From NCBI RefSeq assembly GCF_022811705.1, contig NZ_CP094528.1, forward strand, positions 62,001 through 126,000: a stretch of DNA of 64,000 nucleotides, written 5' to 3'. This document shows, piece by piece, positions 37,573-46,199 of this stretch. A program made the translations under genes and the position numbers. This DNA is from Agromyces larvae (lineage in GTDB: Bacteria; Actinomycetota; Actinomycetes; Actinomycetales; Microbacteriaceae). The notes under the pieces are model-generated. The model did no database searches. It was not told the DNA's origin and saw only the letters and a list, made by a program, of their open reading frames with translations. Within the stretch, counting starts at the first letter, position 1. Every line of letters begins with the position of its first letter.

Positions 37573-38994
37573 GTGGAGCTTTCGGACTACATCCGGGTGC
37601 TGCGGCAGAACTGGATCATCATCGTCGCCTGCGCGCTGCTCGGGATCGGCGCGGCGGCCGCGTACTCGTTCGTGCAGACCCCGAAGTACAGTTCGTCGGC
37701 GAAGGTGTTCGTCTCGACATCGACCGGCGGCACCATCGGCGAGATGCAGCAGGGCAACGCCTTCACGCAACAGCGGGTGACGACGTACGCCGACCTGGCG
37801 ACGACGCCGATCGTGCTGCTACCCGTCATCGACCAGCTTCGGCTCGACGTCACTGACGACGTGCTGGCCGCGAACGTCGGCGCCGTCGCCCTCAACGACA
37901 CAACGCTCATCGAGATCACCGTCACCGACGAGTCGCCCGCGCGCGCCGCGCAGGTCGCGACCGCCGTCTCCGAGAACCTCACCAAAGTGGTGGGAGCGAT
38001 CGAGTCCACCGAGAGCACGACGGCCGACGGGCAGACCACCGCGTCCTCGCCGGTGAAGCTCACCCTCGTGCAGCACGCGGCCGTGCCGCAGCGGCCCGTC
38101 AGCCCGAACGTGCCGCTCAACCTCGTGCTCGGCGGGCTGATCGGACTGGCCATCGGCGTCGGTATCGCGGTGCTGCGCGCAACGCTCGATACGCGCATCC
38201 GCAGCGAGCGCGACATCGAGCAGATCACCGAAACGCCGATCATCGGCGGCATCGTGTTCGACCCGAAGGCGAAGGACCGTCCGCTCATCGTGCACGCCGA
38301 CCCGCACTCACCACGGGCCGAGTCGTTCCGCGCGCTGCGCACGAACCTGCAGTTCCTGGAGCTCGATCGGCCCGAGCGGGCGTTCGTGGTCACGTCCTCG
38401 ATCGAGGGCGAGGGCAAGTCGACGACAGCGGCGAACCTGGCGATCGCGATCGCCGACGCCGGCTCGCGGGTGCTGCTCGTCGACGCCGATCTGCGGCGAC
38501 CGAAGATGGCGCAGTACCTGGGTCTCGAGGGGGCGGCCGGTCTCACCGACCTGCTCATCGGACGGGCCGACCTGCAGGACGTCATCCAGCCGTGGGGGCG
38601 CGGCGAGATGTACGTGCTGCCGGCCGGTCGGGTTCCCCCGAATCCTTCCGAGCTGCTGGGCAGCGCCGCCATGCAGAAGGCGGTGGCGGAGCTCGCCCGG
38701 GCGTTCGACGTCGTGCTGTTCGACGCGCCGCCGTTGCTGCCGGTCACCGATGCGGCGGTGCTGTCGCGCACCGTCGGCGGGGCGATCGTGGTCGTCGCGG
38801 CGGGTCGCGCCCACCGGGGGCAGTTGAAGGGCTCGATCGACGTGCTCGCGAACGTCGATGCGCCGGTATCGGGCATCGTCATCACGATGTTGCCGACGAA
38901 GGGCTCCGACGCGTACCGGTACGGGCGATATGGGTACGGATACGGCTATCGCTACGGACCAGCGGCGGAACCGGCGGAACCGACGGTGACGTGA
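37573..38994 (+). CDS. Polysaccharide co-polymerase/tyrosine autokinase (Wzc/CpsCD-like)
   Basis: The 473-residue protein joins a Wzz-type chain-length domain to a BY-kinase. The Wzz part has two membrane helices, at residues 14-32 and about 180-200, with a proline-rich loop RPVSPNVPLN before the second. The kinase part has Walker A SIEGEGKSTTAANLA, Walker A' LLVDADLRRP and Walker B VLFDAPP. The C-terminus is a tyrosine-rich tail (YRYGRYGYGYGYRYG), the autophosphorylation site. It controls chain length and export of surface polysaccharide. It starts at GTG. A phosphatase gene follows after one base. Confidence 0.93.
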   Translation: MELSDYIRVLRQNWIIIVACALLGIGAAAAYSFVQTPKYSSSAKVFVSTSTGGTIGEMQQGNAFTQQRVTTYADLATTPIVLLPVIDQLRLDVTDDVLAANVGAVALNDTTLIEITVTDESPARAAQVATAVSENLTKVVGAIESTESTTADGQTTASSPVKLTLVQHAAVPQRPVSPNVPLNLVLGGLIGLAIGVGIAVLRATLDTRIRSERDIEQITETPIIGGIVFDPKAKDRPLIVHADPHSPRAESFRALRTNLQFLELDRPERAFVVTSSIEGEGKSTTAANLAIAIADAGSRVLLVDADLRRPKMAQYLGLEGAAGLTDLLIGRADLQDVIQPWGRGEMYVLPAGRVPPNPSELLGSAAMQKAVAELARAFDVVLFDAPPLLPVTDAAVLSRTVGGAIVVVAAGRAHRGQLKGSIDVLANVDAPVSGIVITMLPTKGSDAYRYGRYGYGYGYRYGPAAEPAEPTVT

Positions 38995-38995
38995 C

Positions 38996-39598
38996 ATGCG
39001 GGTGCTGTTCGTCTGCACGGGCAACATCTGCCGCTCGCCGCTCGCCGAACGTCTCTTCGCGGCACGGCTCGAGCGGCTCGGTGTCGATGCCGTGGTGTCG
39101 AGCGCGGGCACGCGCGCACTCGTGGGCAGCGCGATGACACCCGAGGCGCTCGATGTGCTCGTCGCCGCGGGCGTGGAGCCCCGACCGCACTCGGCGAGAT
39201 CCCTGACACCCGACCTCGTGCGGCAGAGCGACCTGGTGCTGACCGCGACGCGCGCCCACCGCGCGGAGGTCGCGTCACTCGTTCCCGCGGCATCACGGCG
39301 GGCGTTCACCCTGCGGGAGTTCGCACGCCTCGCCGAGTTCGTCCTGCTGAACGGCACCGGCTCCGCGGCATCCGCGGAGCATCCTGCCGCGATGCTGCAG
39401 CATCTCCTCCAGGCCGTGCCCGCCCAGCGCGGCCTCGCCGTTCCGCCGGCCGCGCCGGAGGACGACGACATCCTCGACCCGTACGGCCGTGCACCCGACG
39501 TGTACGCCGCAGCGGGGGAGCTGATCGAACGCGCCATCGATGCGATCCTGAGTCCGCTCGCTATGCCGATCGTCCGGGGCGACCGTGTCGGTACCTGA
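38996..39598 (+). CDS. Low-molecular-weight protein tyrosine phosphatase (Wzb-like)
   Basis: The 200-residue protein begins with the catalytic loop VLFVCTGNICRSPLAE (CX5R) and has the general-acid motif DDILDPYG near residue 160. It probably removes phosphate from the tyrosine tail of the adjacent kinase, the usual cycle for capsule export. At 200 residues it is longer than the 150-residue family core because of an alanine-rich insertion near residue 120. Confidence 0.93.
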   Translation: MRVLFVCTGNICRSPLAERLFAARLERLGVDAVVSSAGTRALVGSAMTPEALDVLVAAGVEPRPHSARSLTPDLVRQSDLVLTATRAHRAEVASLVPAASRRAFTLREFARLAEFVLLNGTGSAASAEHPAAMLQHLLQAVPAQRGLAVPPAAPEDDDILDPYGRAPDVYAAAGELIERAIDAILSPLAMPIVRGDRVGT

Positions 39599-39628
39599 GC
39601 TTCGCCGCCCCACCCGGGGAGGCCGGTC

Positions 39629-41104
39629 ATGCTGACTCGCGCGGCACGGCCGACCTCGTCGTGGATGTCGACGGCCGACTGGTCGGATGCGCTCGTCATG
39701 CGGGTGCGCGTGACCGACCTGCTCGTGCTGCTGTGGGTGGTGTTCGGCACGCAGATCGGATGGCTCGGCATCGACCGCTCCGCGACGGGGTTCAGCGGCT
39801 CGCGTGATGACATCGCGATCAGCTACACCGTGCTGTCGCTCGTGATCGTCGTGAGCTGGATGGTGGCACTCGAGCTGTACGACACCCGATCGCCGCGCGT
39901 GCTGGGCGTGGGTACAGCGGAATACAAGGCGATCGCCGACGGCGCGGTGCGGCTGTTCGGCCTGGTCGCGATCGTCGCGTTCCTGTTCAAGGTGGATGTC
40001 GCGCGCGGCTACGTGCTCATCGCGTTCCCCCTGGGGTTGCTCGTGCTGCTGTTGTCGCGATGGATGTGGCGGCAGTGGCTCGGGATGGTGCGACGCCGCG
40101 GCGGGCTCACGACCCGTGTGCTGCTGATCGGCTCCGAACAGTCGGTGCGCACGATCGGGCGGGCGCTCGTCCGGATGCCTGAGGCCGGGTACCAGGTCGT
40201 CGGCGTGTGCGTCCCCGGCGGATCAGGTGAGACTCTCGACGGCACCAGCATCCCGGCCGTCCGGACCTTCGCGAACCCGCTCGCCGTGATGCGCGACTTC
40301 GGCGCCGACACCATCGTCATCACGAGCGCCGACGAACTCGGCCCCGAGCGGGTGCGCGAACTCAGCTGGGGCCTCTCGGCCGGCGCCGAGCACCTCGTTG
40401 TCGCCCCGAGCCTCATCGACATCGGCGGCCCGCGCATCCACACCCGCCCGGTGGCCGGGCTGCCGCTGATGCACGTGGAGACCCCGCGGTTCGAGGGCCG
40501 CAAGCTCGTCGCGAAACGCGCGTTCGACCTCGTGGTGGGTGGCGCGCTCGCCGTCGTGCTCTCGCCGATGCTCGTCGGCGTCGCGATCGCGGTCAAACTG
40601 AGCTCGCCCGGCCCGGTGTTCTTCCGGCAGACCCGCGTCGGCAAGGGCGGACGACCGTTCCAGATGCTGAAGTTCCGCTCGATGCGAGATGGCGCCGACG
40701 CGGAGCTCGCGGCGCTCCTGCGCGAGCAGGGCGCGGGCGATACCCCACTGTTCAAGGTCAAGGAGGACCCGCGCATCACCCCCGTCGGGCGGATCCTGCG
40801 CAAGTACTCGCTTGATGAATTCCCGCAGCTCTTCAACGTGCTCGGCGGCTCGATGAGCCTGGTGGGGCCTCGACCTCAGGTACCGGCCGAAGTCGAACTG
40901 TACGACCGAGGTGCGCACCGCCGCCTGCTCGTGCAACCCGGCATGACCGGCCTCTGGCAGGTGAGCGGCCGCTCTGCGCTTACCTGGGAGGAGGCGATTC
41001 GGCTCGACCTGTACTACGTCGAGAACTGGTCGCTGACCGGGGACCTGATGATCATGATCCGGACGGCTCGCGCGGTGCTGGCGCCGGGTCGGAGTGCGGT
41101 GTGA
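39629..41104 (+). CDS. Undecaprenyl-phosphate sugar phosphotransferase (WbaP/WcaJ-like)
   Basis: This priming enzyme puts the first sugar-1-phosphate on undecaprenyl phosphate. The 491-residue protein has four or five N-terminal helices and a central nucleotide-binding-like domain (TRVLLIGSEQSVRTIGRAL). The catalytic C-terminal part has KRAFDLVVGGALAVVLSP, GPVFFRQTRVGKGGRPF, MLKFRSM, DEFPQLFNVLGGSMSLVGPRPQ and GMTGLWQVSGRS. All conserved segments are present. It is co-oriented with the kinase/phosphatase pair as the start of the polysaccharide locus. Confidence 0.94.
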   Translation: MLTRAARPTSSWMSTADWSDALVMRVRVTDLLVLLWVVFGTQIGWLGIDRSATGFSGSRDDIAISYTVLSLVIVVSWMVALELYDTRSPRVLGVGTAEYKAIADGAVRLFGLVAIVAFLFKVDVARGYVLIAFPLGLLVLLLSRWMWRQWLGMVRRRGGLTTRVLLIGSEQSVRTIGRALVRMPEAGYQVVGVCVPGGSGETLDGTSIPAVRTFANPLAVMRDFGADTIVITSADELGPERVRELSWGLSAGAEHLVVAPSLIDIGGPRIHTRPVAGLPLMHVETPRFEGRKLVAKRAFDLVVGGALAVVLSPMLVGVAIAVKLSSPGPVFFRQTRVGKGGRPFQMLKFRSMRDGADAELAALLREQGAGDTPLFKVKEDPRITPVGRILRKYSLDEFPQLFNVLGGSMSLVGPRPQVPAEVELYDRGAHRRLLVQPGMTGLWQVSGRSALTWEEAIRLDLYYVENWSLTGDLMIMIRTARAVLAPGRSAV

Positions 41105-41131
41105 CGGCGAGCAGGGTGGCACTTGGCCTGG

Positions 41132-41747
41132 TCAGCTCACCGACGAGACGAACGTATGCGCCATGCCGACGGGCTTTTTCTGCGAGAACGGGACTCGAGC
41201 CTGCTCATCTGCGAATCCGTACGCGACGAGCATCACGATGCGTTGGTGCTGTTCCAGTCTGAGCAGCTGAGCCATGGCCTGCTCGCGTGATCGGATGTCA
41301 GGCCAATTGATGCAGAGTGTGGAGACGCCTGGCGCCTCCAGAGCCAGGATGAAGGACATCGCTGCGAGCGAGCCGTCGATGTAGATGAGATGACGGTCGC
41401 GCTCATCGGCGAACGCCGAGAGATCGCCGACGATGACCGCGAGGGCGGTCAATCCGTGCACATATCCCGCAGTGCCCATAGGCACCGCAGCGACCTTCGG
41501 AACCAGGCTGGGCTCGTCGACGAGATAAAACTCGTATGGCTGACGGTTGCACGCCGTCGGCGATTCCAACGCGATCTCAACGGCCCGTTCGACGATGCTG
41601 CGTGGCACCGGCTCCGGACGGTACCAGCGTACCGAAGAGCGTCGTCGCGCAAGATCCTCGAGGTCGTCGATACTGACCCTAGTCGCCTTCGACGCCGGGC
41701 GGTCGGGCGCGGCGTTTCCCGCGTTGTACCCAGAATCGTCGACAAGC
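41132..41747 (-). pseudogene. Nitroreductase-family gene truncated by IS256-type element
   Basis: The leftward frame is open from the IS end at 41,748 to the stop at 41,132. It reads ... VSIDDLEDLARRRSSVRWYRPEPVPRS-IVERAVEIALESPTACNRQPYEFYLV ... CINWPDIR ... FSQKKPVG, a nitroreductase core with the FMN-binding RRSVRxY and SPxxCNRQP signatures. The N-terminus is missing and not found on the other side of the element. A GTG at 41608 could still start a 158-residue product, but it would lack the first FMN-binding arginines. A paralogue lies at 53,640. Confidence 0.85.
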
Positions 41748-43099
41748 GGGGACTGTCAGGACAACGGTGGATCTGGATCTGGCCTGACCGAAAGGAAGGG
41801 CGATGACCGATGTCATCGAGATGATCGATCCTGTGGCCGGAGAGATCATCGATCAGCAGCAGATCGCCGCGCAGTTGCTCGCGCAGGCGAAGGAGCAGGG
41901 CGTGAGCCTGGTCGGCCCGGGTGGGCTGGTCGGGAACCTCACCAAGACGGTCTTGGAGACCGCGCTCGAGGCCGAGATGACCGAGCACCTCGGCTACGAG
42001 AAGCACGGCGCCAGCGAGGGTGACAACGCCCGCAACGGCACCCGGTCCAAGACGGTGCTCACCGCGGTTGGCGCGGTTCAGATCGACGTGCCGCGGGACC
42101 GTGACGGGTCGTTCCAGCCGAAGATCGTCCGCAAGCGGCAACGCCGGCTGGACGGGATCGACGAGATCGTGCTGTCGCTGACGGCGCGGGGGCTGACCAC
42201 GGGTGAGGTGGCGGCGCACTTCGACGATGTTTACGGCGCGAGCGTGAGCAAGGACACGATCTCGAAGATCACGGACAAGGTCATCGAGGAGATGACCGAG
42301 TGGCAGAACCGCCCGTTGGACCGGGTCTACCCGGTGGTGTTCATCGACGCGATCGTGGTGAAGGTCCGGGACGGGCAGGTGCGCAACAAACCGTTCTACG
42401 TCGCTGTCGGCGTCACCACAGCCGGGGAGCGCGAGATCCTCGGGATCTGGGCCGGCGACGGCGGCGAGGGTGCGAAGTTCTGGCTGGGCGTGCTCACCGA
42501 GCTGAAGAACCGCGGCGTCGAGGACGTCTGCATCGTCGTCTGCGACGGGCTGAAGGGGCTGCCCGAGTCGATCACCACCACGTGGGAGCTCGCGGTCGTG
42601 CAGACGTGCATCATCCACCTGATCCGCAACACCTTCAAGTTCGCGTCCCGCAAGTACTGGGACCAGATCGCCCGCGACCTGCGGCCGGTCTACACCGCCC
42701 CGACCGAGGCCGCCGCGAAGGCAAGGTTCGAGGAGTTCGCGGAGAAGTGGGCGAGCATGTATCCCGCGATCCGCAAGCTCTGGGAGAACGCCTGGAGCGA
42801 GTTCATCCCGTTCCTGGACTACGACATCGAGATCCGCCGCATCATCTGCTCGACGAACGCGATCGAGTCTCTCAACGCCCGCTACCGACGAGCGGTCAGG
42901 GCACGAGGGCACTTCCCGAACGATGCCGCCGCGCTGAAGTGCCTCTACCTCGTGACCCGCTCGCTTGACCCCACCGGGCGAGGACGGGCACGCTGGGTCA
43001 CGAGGTGGAAGCCGGCGCTGAACGCGTTCGCGATCACCTTCGAAGGCCGCATCAACTGAAATGCGCCAGACCAGATCCACCGTTCATCGGACACACCCC
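41748..43099 (+). mobile_element. IS256-family insertion sequence, copy 1
   Basis: The 1,352-base element is bounded by imperfect inverted repeats of about 29 bases (GGGG..TGTC.. through AACGGTGGATCTGG), with one transposase gene between. It differs from copy 2 (59,172) at only two positions noticed by eye, 42,903 and 42,906, both synonymous. The four bases after the right end (GAAC) are shared by both copies and may belong to the element. No eight-base target duplication is visible. It cuts a nitroreductase gene on its left. Confidence 0.92.
41803..43059 (+). CDS. IS256-family (mutator-type) transposase
   Basis: The 418-residue DDE transposase has its catalytic residues in VVFIDAIVVKVRDG (Asp182), VVCDGLKGLP (Asp248) and STNAIESLNARYR (Glu354), with the family C/H segment TCIIHLIRNTFKF. 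A GAAAGGAAGGGCG ribosome site precedes the ATG. It is complete and so potentially active. Its protein is identical to that of copy 2. Confidence 0.97.
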   Translation: MTDVIEMIDPVAGEIIDQQQIAAQLLAQAKEQGVSLVGPGGLVGNLTKTVLETALEAEMTEHLGYEKHGASEGDNARNGTRSKTVLTAVGAVQIDVPRDRDGSFQPKIVRKRQRRLDGIDEIVLSLTARGLTTGEVAAHFDDVYGASVSKDTISKITDKVIEEMTEWQNRPLDRVYPVVFIDAIVVKVRDGQVRNKPFYVAVGVTTAGEREILGIWAGDGGEGAKFWLGVLTELKNRGVEDVCIVVCDGLKGLPESITTTWELAVVQTCIIHLIRNTFKFASRKYWDQIARDLRPVYTAPTEAAAKARFEEFAEKWASMYPAIRKLWENAWSEFIPFLDYDIEIRRIICSTNAIESLNARYRRAVRARGHFPNDAAALKCLYLVTRSLDPTGRGRARWVTRWKPALNAFAITFEGRIN

Positions 43100-43126
43100 G
43101 AACGGGTGCCGGTGGGCGGGGTTCGC

Positions 43127-43639
43127 CTACTCGGCCTCAGCCTTGCGCGATCGGCGCACAGTGGTGAGCACGAGCACGAGTGCGGCTCCGAGCACGATCG
43201 CACCGACGGCGATCCAGATCCAGAGCACCGGCAGGTCGAACCCGGTCGCCGCGGTGCCAGTCGTCTTGCCGGCGGTGTCGGCCGGTACGACGGTGAGTGT
43301 GCCGGTGGCGACATACTGCCCCGCCGTCACGGTCACGGTGTACGTGCCCGGCGTGTTCGAGGAGACCTGGTACGACACGGTGCCCGAGGCATCCGTCGGT
43401 CTCGATGCGGTCGCGGCCTTCAGCACCGCCAGCGTGACGGCGTCGGGCGCGGTGGCCGTCGACGGTGTGCTGGGCGGCAGGCCGGTGAAGGTCATGGTGC
43501 CCACCTGGCCGACCGTGAGCGTCAGGTTCGTGCCCTGGCCGACGTATCCGGTGCCACCTTCTGAAGCTTGTGCGGCCGCGGGCGCTGCGAACAGTGCCGC
43601 GGCGGCGACGGCGATCGTCGCCAGGATCCTTCGAATCAT
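43127..43639 (-). CDS. Secreted cell-wall protein with Ig-like domain and sorting-type tail
   Basis: The 170-residue protein has a signal peptide (IRRILATIAVAAAALFAAPAAAQA). A beta-rich domain follows with GTVSYQVSSNTPGTYTVTVTAG. The end is TAATGFD, then a membrane helix (VLWIWIAVGAIVLGAALVLVL) and a basic tail RRSRKAEAE. The tail resembles the LAxTG sorting signals of class E sortases. It probably sits at the wall near the exported polysaccharide. The right end of IS256 copy 1 is 27 bases beyond its stop codon. Confidence 0.8.
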   Translation of the reverse strand: MIRRILATIAVAAAALFAAPAAAQASEGGTGYVGQGTNLTLTVGQVGTMTFTGLPPSTPSTATAPDAVTLAVLKAATASRPTDASGTVSYQVSSNTPGTYTVTVTAGQYVATGTLTVVPADTAGKTTGTAATGFDLPVLWIWIAVGAIVLGAALVLVLTTVRRSRKAEAE

Positions 43640-43707
43640 GAGTACCGAACCCCCGTTTTGGTATCAGATCGATGCAGGCCACCCCGTACGGGGTACACAC
43701 AACACGC

Positions 43708-45765
43708 TCACCATACGGCAGAGTCGCATGAGAGCGCGACCCTTTGGGGTTCGATCGGTGTCATCAACGGCGTCGATTCGATGATCGGCTGCTTGGATCC
43801 GGACTCGCCGCCGAGGAATCCGAAGGTGTAGGTCGCGGTCTCACCGGGCGCGAGGGTTGACACCACCTTGCTCAGGGTGTATCCCGTGTCGGACGTCGGA
43901 TGGTAGCCGGTGGGCTCGCCGTTCAGCTTCACGCCGAGGTTGTAGCTGCCGAGTTCGCTGTAGGCGTGCACCGTGGTGCGGATCGAACCGGGCGGGGTGC
44001 CATACCTGCCGCCACCGGTCACATAGGCGGGCAAGCTGGTGGCGGCATCGCCGGGTGCGGTGTTCGTGAGCGTGACGTGGATCTCGTAGAGCGGTAGACC
44101 ATCGTTACGGCAGGTGACGGTGCCGACGTCGATGCCCAGTTGCAGGAAGCGGTCCATCTTCGATCCGGTCGCGTCGTTGAAGTACACGCCGAACGCCTGC
44201 TCGTCGTCGCCGCCTTCGGGCAGTGCACCCACGAGCGAGGTGCCGGTGAGGGCCGCCTGCTCGTTGGCGTCCGCGTTCCAGATCAGGATGCGTCGTTCCG
44301 CACCGGCCTGGGCGAAGGCGTCGATGAGTGCACGGGGGTCCGCGCCGCCCGCGGCGAGCGCGTCGAATGCGGCGGCCGCGACCTCGGCGAAGATCGCATC
44401 CTGCTGTGCGACCTCGTACCGCAGATACACGTCTTGCAGCAGGAAGGTCACCGCGTTGTCGGCCGATATCACGTCGCCGGTCGAGAGGGTCAGCGGCCCG
44501 GTCGCGCGCAGCAGGTAGCTCAGCATCACCGGGTCGACCGCGACGACCGTCTGCACCTCCTGCCCGAAACGCTGTCGCCACATCTCGCGGGCGACGGTGG
44601 CCGCGAGTGGGAACTGCGGGGTGAACGTCGCATCCTGGATGTACCGCGCGGTGTTGTCGCCCCAGAGCGCGCGAGTCTCGATCGGCAACTGGACGACCGG
44701 CGGGTCGAACCGCGGGAAGTCGCTCGAGCTCGCCTGCTGCACGAGCCCGATGCCGCCGCCGTCGGCGTGCACGAGCGCGAGTGCACCCGGGATGCCGCCG
44801 AGCGAGCGCAGTTCGGCGTTGTTCTGGAACAGCAGCAGGATGTCTCGGGGCCCCGCCGCGCCGAGCATCGGCGGCAGCAGGGTGGTGGCGCGGTCGAGCG
44901 CGCCGACAACGTCACGCGCCTGCCCGATGAGGTCGACGTACTCGTCGCGGGCGTCGGCGAGCGGGCCGATGACGTCGGCCGCGGCCACCCGCGGCTGCTC
45001 GACGATCGCCGCGGCGGTGTCCATCGCCACCCGCGCCTGGTGTGCCGGCTCCTGCAGGTCGACGATCGGCTGCAGGTCGATGCGATTGCCCACGGGCGCG
45101 AACCGCGCCAGATCCATGCCCTCGGCGGCCGCGGCCAGCGGCAGCACGGCGCCCGACGCCGCACGATCGACCGATGCCGAGATCGACCGCAACACCTCGA
45201 GATTGGGCCCGAGCCCAGGAATCGATTCGTATAGGCGCCAGATCGGGTCGCCGGTGAGCGACGCCGCGGATGCCGCGTGGTCGGCGAGGTCCCGTGCGGT
45301 CTTCGGCGCCGCAGCGGCGTCGGCGTCGAGGATCTGCTCCTGCGCCTGCCGGGCGAGCGGCACCGCCGCCTCGAGCTCGTTCTTGGCGAGGAGGGCGCGG
45401 ATGCCGACCCAGGCCAGCGAGAGCACGAGCAGGGCGGCGAGGCCGACCAGCGACCAGGTGAGGATGCGGCGGGTGCGCTTGCGGCGGCGCGCGGTGCTCG
45501 AGCGATGGTGGTGGCCTGAGCCGTGGGAGCGGCCCGAACCGGAGTGTGATCCCCCGCTGGACCGGTGCGCCCGATCACCGCCTGCCGCCCCTTTCTCGGA
45601 TCCGCGGGAACCGCGCACCGCATCACGTCGGGCCGGCACCCTATCCCCATGGGTTCCACCCGACGACCCCGAACCCCCGGAAGACGGCGTCACGGTCAGT
45701 AGCGTAACCCGGGCGTTACGAGGCCTGCCATCCGAGTAACGCACTTCGAAGGTAACCTTGTCCAT
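43708..45765 (-). CDS. DUF4012 membrane-anchored protein of the polysaccharide locus
   Basis: The 685-residue protein has a low-complexity cytoplasmic N-terminus (Gly/Ser/His/Arg) and one membrane helix near residue 105-128 (ILTWSLVGLAALLVLSLAWVGI). A large extracellular DUF4012 domain follows with LLLFQNNAELRSLGGIPGALALV, VVAVDPVMLSYLLRATGPL and LQLGIDVGTVTC. DUF4012 proteins sit in exopolysaccharide clusters of Actinobacteria; some recall LytR-CpsA-Psr-type surface proteins but no activity is known. A broken paralogue is at 62,812. Confidence 0.9.
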   Translation of the reverse strand: MDKVTFEVRYSDGRPRNARVTLLTVTPSSGGSGSSGGTHGDRVPARRDAVRGSRGSEKGAAGGDRAHRSSGGSHSGSGRSHGSGHHHRSSTARRRKRTRRILTWSLVGLAALLVLSLAWVGIRALLAKNELEAAVPLARQAQEQILDADAAAAPKTARDLADHAASAASLTGDPIWRLYESIPGLGPNLEVLRSISASVDRAASGAVLPLAAAAEGMDLARFAPVGNRIDLQPIVDLQEPAHQARVAMDTAAAIVEQPRVAAADVIGPLADARDEYVDLIGQARDVVGALDRATTLLPPMLGAAGPRDILLLFQNNAELRSLGGIPGALALVHADGGGIGLVQQASSSDFPRFDPPVVQLPIETRALWGDNTARYIQDATFTPQFPLAATVAREMWRQRFGQEVQTVVAVDPVMLSYLLRATGPLTLSTGDVISADNAVTFLLQDVYLRYEVAQQDAIFAEVAAAAFDALAAGGADPRALIDAFAQAGAERRILIWNADANEQAALTGTSLVGALPEGGDDEQAFGVYFNDATGSKMDRFLQLGIDVGTVTCRNDGLPLYEIHVTLTNTAPGDAATSLPAYVTGGGRYGTPPGSIRTTVHAYSELGSYNLGVKLNGEPTGYHPTSDTGYTLSKVVSTLAPGETATYTFGFLGGESGSKQPIIESTPLMTPIEPQRVALSCDSAVW

Positions 45766-46099
45766 CCTTCTCCCCCGGCATCCCTACCTCGACCGTCATG
45801 CCGTGATCGTGCAATGCCGGATCAATCGGCTCAGTCACTTCGATCGGGTCACAGGCAAACCCATCCGCAGTTATCAGCACGGCCGTTCATGGGCGATGAT
45901 CCATGTCGACGCGACGAAATTCGGTGACACGGCAGATGGTGGTGGCAGCGGTTCGTCGGCGAGCAGCAGGGCGAGCGGCTCCGAGAAGCGACGGCTGGGA
46001 CCATGCCCGCGTCTGCAATTCAGAGAGAACCGCAGCTAGCCAATAGCGAACTGCTGACGGGCTCAGCTGAAGAGACTGTAGCGATGAGCGCCTCAACAC
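45766..46099. other. Intergenic stretch without a gene; left edge of the lower-GC island
   Basis: No convincing open frame, RNA gene or repeat is seen between the divergent DUF4012 and F420-beta-like genes. The base composition changes from GC-rich to mixed within this stretch, which marks the edge of the island. Confidence 0.6.
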
Positions 46100-46129
46100 T
46101 TGCGACCGTAAACCGCTCTTCCATATAGT
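46100..46129 (+). promoter_or_regulatory. Predicted promoter of the F420-beta-like gene
   Basis: TTGCGA (46,100-46,105) and TATAGT (46,124-46,129) are 18 bases apart, a good sigma-A-type match. The start of transcription near 46,136 gives a leader of about 64 bases. Confidence 0.6.
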
Positions 46130-46199
46130 GTGTGACCGTGCGCACGTATGGTACGGGCGAGCGCACCAACGGACCGAAATCCGGGGAGTGAGGTTCGCC

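Noticed and set aside
41740..43107. Eight-base target duplication around IS256 copy 1
   Set aside because: CGACAAGC and GAACGGGT do not match; the same test fails for copy 2.
46128..46199. Earlier start for the F420-beta-like gene at 46,128
   Set aside because: It would overlap the predicted -10 box and has no ribosome site.
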